DNA from: Bacteroidota bacterium
Lineage (GTDB): Bacteria > Bacteroidota > Bacteroidia > Cytophagales > Hymenobacteraceae
Length of the DNA stretch: 5,384 bases
Direction: 5' to 3'
NCBI GenBank assembly: GCA_023424725.1
Contig: JAFADQ010000386.1
Coordinates: 1-5,384 of the forward strand
Part shown: one piece after another, positions 4,245 to 5,384 of the stretch
Numbering within the stretch: the first letter of the stretch is position 1
Layout: each line of letters starts with the position of its first letter
Program-made: the position numbers and the translations under genes
Notes under the pieces: model-generated
What the model was told of the DNA's origin: nothing
Database searches by the model: none
What the model saw: only the letters and a program-made list of their open reading frames with translations

Positions 4245-5384
4245 CTATTTAAAAGTAAACGTAACGCCTCCGCTTAAGCCCACGGTGTAAGGGTTTTTCT
4301 GGCGGACACCAACACGGCGCGAACCAAGCAGCGAGTTAACAGAATAACTTAAATCCGGCCCGGCCTGCAGGCTTAACCGCTCGCCAATCTGGTAGCCCAA
4401 GCCAAACGAAAACAGACCAGAGAACTGCCAGCTTCTGAACCCTTTGGTGTTGCCTAAATTAACATTACCGCCGGTTGCTCTTGTAGATTCTATATTGCTT
4501 TTCTGCAGCATACCAGCCGATGCGCCACCCGATGCAAACCAGTGCCAGCCATCCATATCAGACTGGTAAACCAGCCGCACCGGTAAGGCCAGGTATTGGT
4601 ATTGGTATGTGGTTTCGTAACCGGGGCTTTTGCGCACCGCCACCGAATCGCGCACCATATTATTCATCAACGGCTCAATTATAGAAACTTCGCCGGCCAT
4701 TTGCATGTGCCCGGCCGCATCCAGTACATAGTTTTCTATTATGTAGGTGTTTTGGGTTAACGCTTTGTTTCTGGCATAACTTAAGCCGCCCTCTACGCGC
4801 AATAATTTATGCACCCAATATCCGGCGCGCAGCTCTACTCTGTAAGACGACGAGGGCTTGGTAAACTCGTTAAACTCCTGAGCCGCCTGCTGGTACCGGG
4901 TAATATCCGAATTATCTACCGGCAGCGATGTTACCGGCATTGTCTGGCTTACAACCAAACCCTGCTCGAACTGGTAACCGGCATAGGTGGCGCTAAATGT
5001 CCAGCGGCCAACGTGAGCAGGCACAACAGGTACCGGCAGCGCCCGGGCAGAATCGGTGGCAGGGGCAGAAACCACCAATGCCTGCTCTGTGCTATCGGGC
5101 GTAATTTGGTTTGTTTTAGCTTGCTGTAAACTATCTGCGGCAACACCTGCATTATTGGCACCCGCAGCATTGGTTTCTTGTTGTTCTGCTTCAGTTAAAA
5201 TTGTTTGTTCCGGCGTTGCGGCAGCTAAATTTTGCTTCTGATTTTCCGAAGTTCCGGAGGGTGAATTAACAGAGGCTGCGGGAGGCAAAATTGCGGGTGT
5301 TGCAGCAGAATTATCTGTAGTTTTTTTAACCGGATCTTCTTGTTTCGCGTTAGCGTTTTCTGTTGCCGCGCTGTTGTTTTTGGC
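4245..5384 (-). CDS. outer-membrane beta-barrel protein with low-complexity linker (partial, N-terminus beyond the window)
   Basis: 379 residues are visible, ending at TAG 4247-4245. The frame stays open to the right edge, so the gene starts outside the window; the first in-frame start-like codon inside (TTG at 5288) sits in the middle of the linker and is not a credible start. Fragment residues 1 to about 125 (5384 to about 5010) form a disordered linker rich in A, T, N, Q, P and S without repeats of fixed length. From about residue 126 (VGRWTFSATYAGY) to the end, alternating hydrophobic/aromatic strands and GxG turns fit an 8-10 strand beta-barrel: YRVELRAGYWVHKLLRVEGG, YQYQYLALPVRLVY, WHWFASGGASAGML, FSFGLGYQIGERLSLQAGP, and a terminal GLSGGVTFTFK. 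Such linker-plus-barrel proteins are common in Bacteroidota, often with an N-terminal anchor or anti-sigma-like part, which cannot be seen here. Likely location is the outer membrane; ligand or role unknown. A T-tract hairpin at 4036-4064 may end its transcript. Confidence 0.8.
   Translation of the reverse strand, partial: AKNNSAATENANAKQEDPVKKTTDNSAATPAILPPAASVNSPSGTSENQKQNLAAATPEQTILTEAEQQETNAAGANNAGVAADSLQQAKTNQITPDSTEQALVVSAPATDSARALPVPVVPAHVGRWTFSATYAGYQFEQGLVVSQTMPVTSLPVDNSDITRYQQAAQEFNEFTKPSSSYRVELRAGYWVHKLLRVEGGLSYARNKALTQNTYIIENYVLDAAGHMQMAGEVSIIEPLMNNMVRDSVAVRKSPGYETTYQYQYLALPVRLVYQSDMDGWHWFASGGASAGMLQKSNIESTRATGGNVNLGNTKGFRSWQFSGLFSFGLGYQIGERLSLQAGPDLSYSVNSLLGSRRVGVRQKNPYTVGLSGGVTFTFK

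Noticed and set aside
4809..5241. Open frames on both strands overlapping the beta-barrel gene
   Set aside because: They are out-of-frame readings of the linker and barrel coding sequence.
5286..5288. Start codon for the beta-barrel protein at 5288
   Set aside because: The codon is TTG inside a low-complexity linker and the frame stays open upstream to the window edge, so the real start is outside.
1..5384. CRISPR array, tRNA or rRNA genes
   Set aside because: No regularly spaced repeats and no tRNA- or rRNA-like sequence were seen on either strand.

Overview
The window looks like a Bacteroidota chromosome, probably Cytophagales/Hymenobacteraceae-like. Three things support this: translation starts lie in A/T-rich leaders without clear Shine-Dalgarno sequences, one intergenic site matches the Bacteroidota promoter pattern TTG-N20-TAnnTTTG, and there is a C-rich dispersed repeat of the type common in these genomes together with an alanine/threonine/glutamine-linked outer-membrane beta-barrel protein. 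The genus is inference.

Layout. Bases 1-178 hold a plus-strand open frame cut by the left edge, ending in a very basic tail (weak call). Bases 174-342 hold a plus-strand promoter match, a foldable transcript and a terminator-like hairpin, together a candidate small RNA. Bases 382-3444 carry four tightly packed minus-strand genes, in transcription order: uvrB (excision-repair helicase, complete), a DUF6883 protein, a DUF4926 protein overlapping it by 4 bp, and an arfB/yaeJ-type ribosome-rescue hydrolase. Gaps of 5, -4 and 8 bp suggest one transcript. The two DUF genes form a compact pair of unknown function, and the DUF6883 gene is clearly A+T-richer than uvrB and arfB, so the pair looks like a cassette inserted between two housekeeping genes.

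Bases 3445-4244 are an 800-bp intergenic region. It starts with the uvrB leader and a short palindrome that could be an operator. Next comes a 192-bp element with terminal inverted repeats, flanked by an exact 11-bp direct duplication. Removing the element and one copy of the duplication restores a hairpin repeat, CCCCTCTC-loop-GAGAGGGG. This is the signature of a non-autonomous transposable element (MITE-like) that jumped into an older dispersed repeat. The rest holds hairpins, a likely minus-strand terminator and a possible 45-56 codon small ORF.

Bases 4245-5384 are the C-terminal 379 residues of a minus-strand protein: a low-complexity linker followed by an outer-membrane beta-barrel. Its N-terminus lies beyond the right edge.

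The best leads are the MITE-like insertion with its reconstructable empty site, the DUF6883-DUF4926 cassette inside the uvrB-arfB operon, and the candidate small RNA. No complete new defence or metabolic system is visible.
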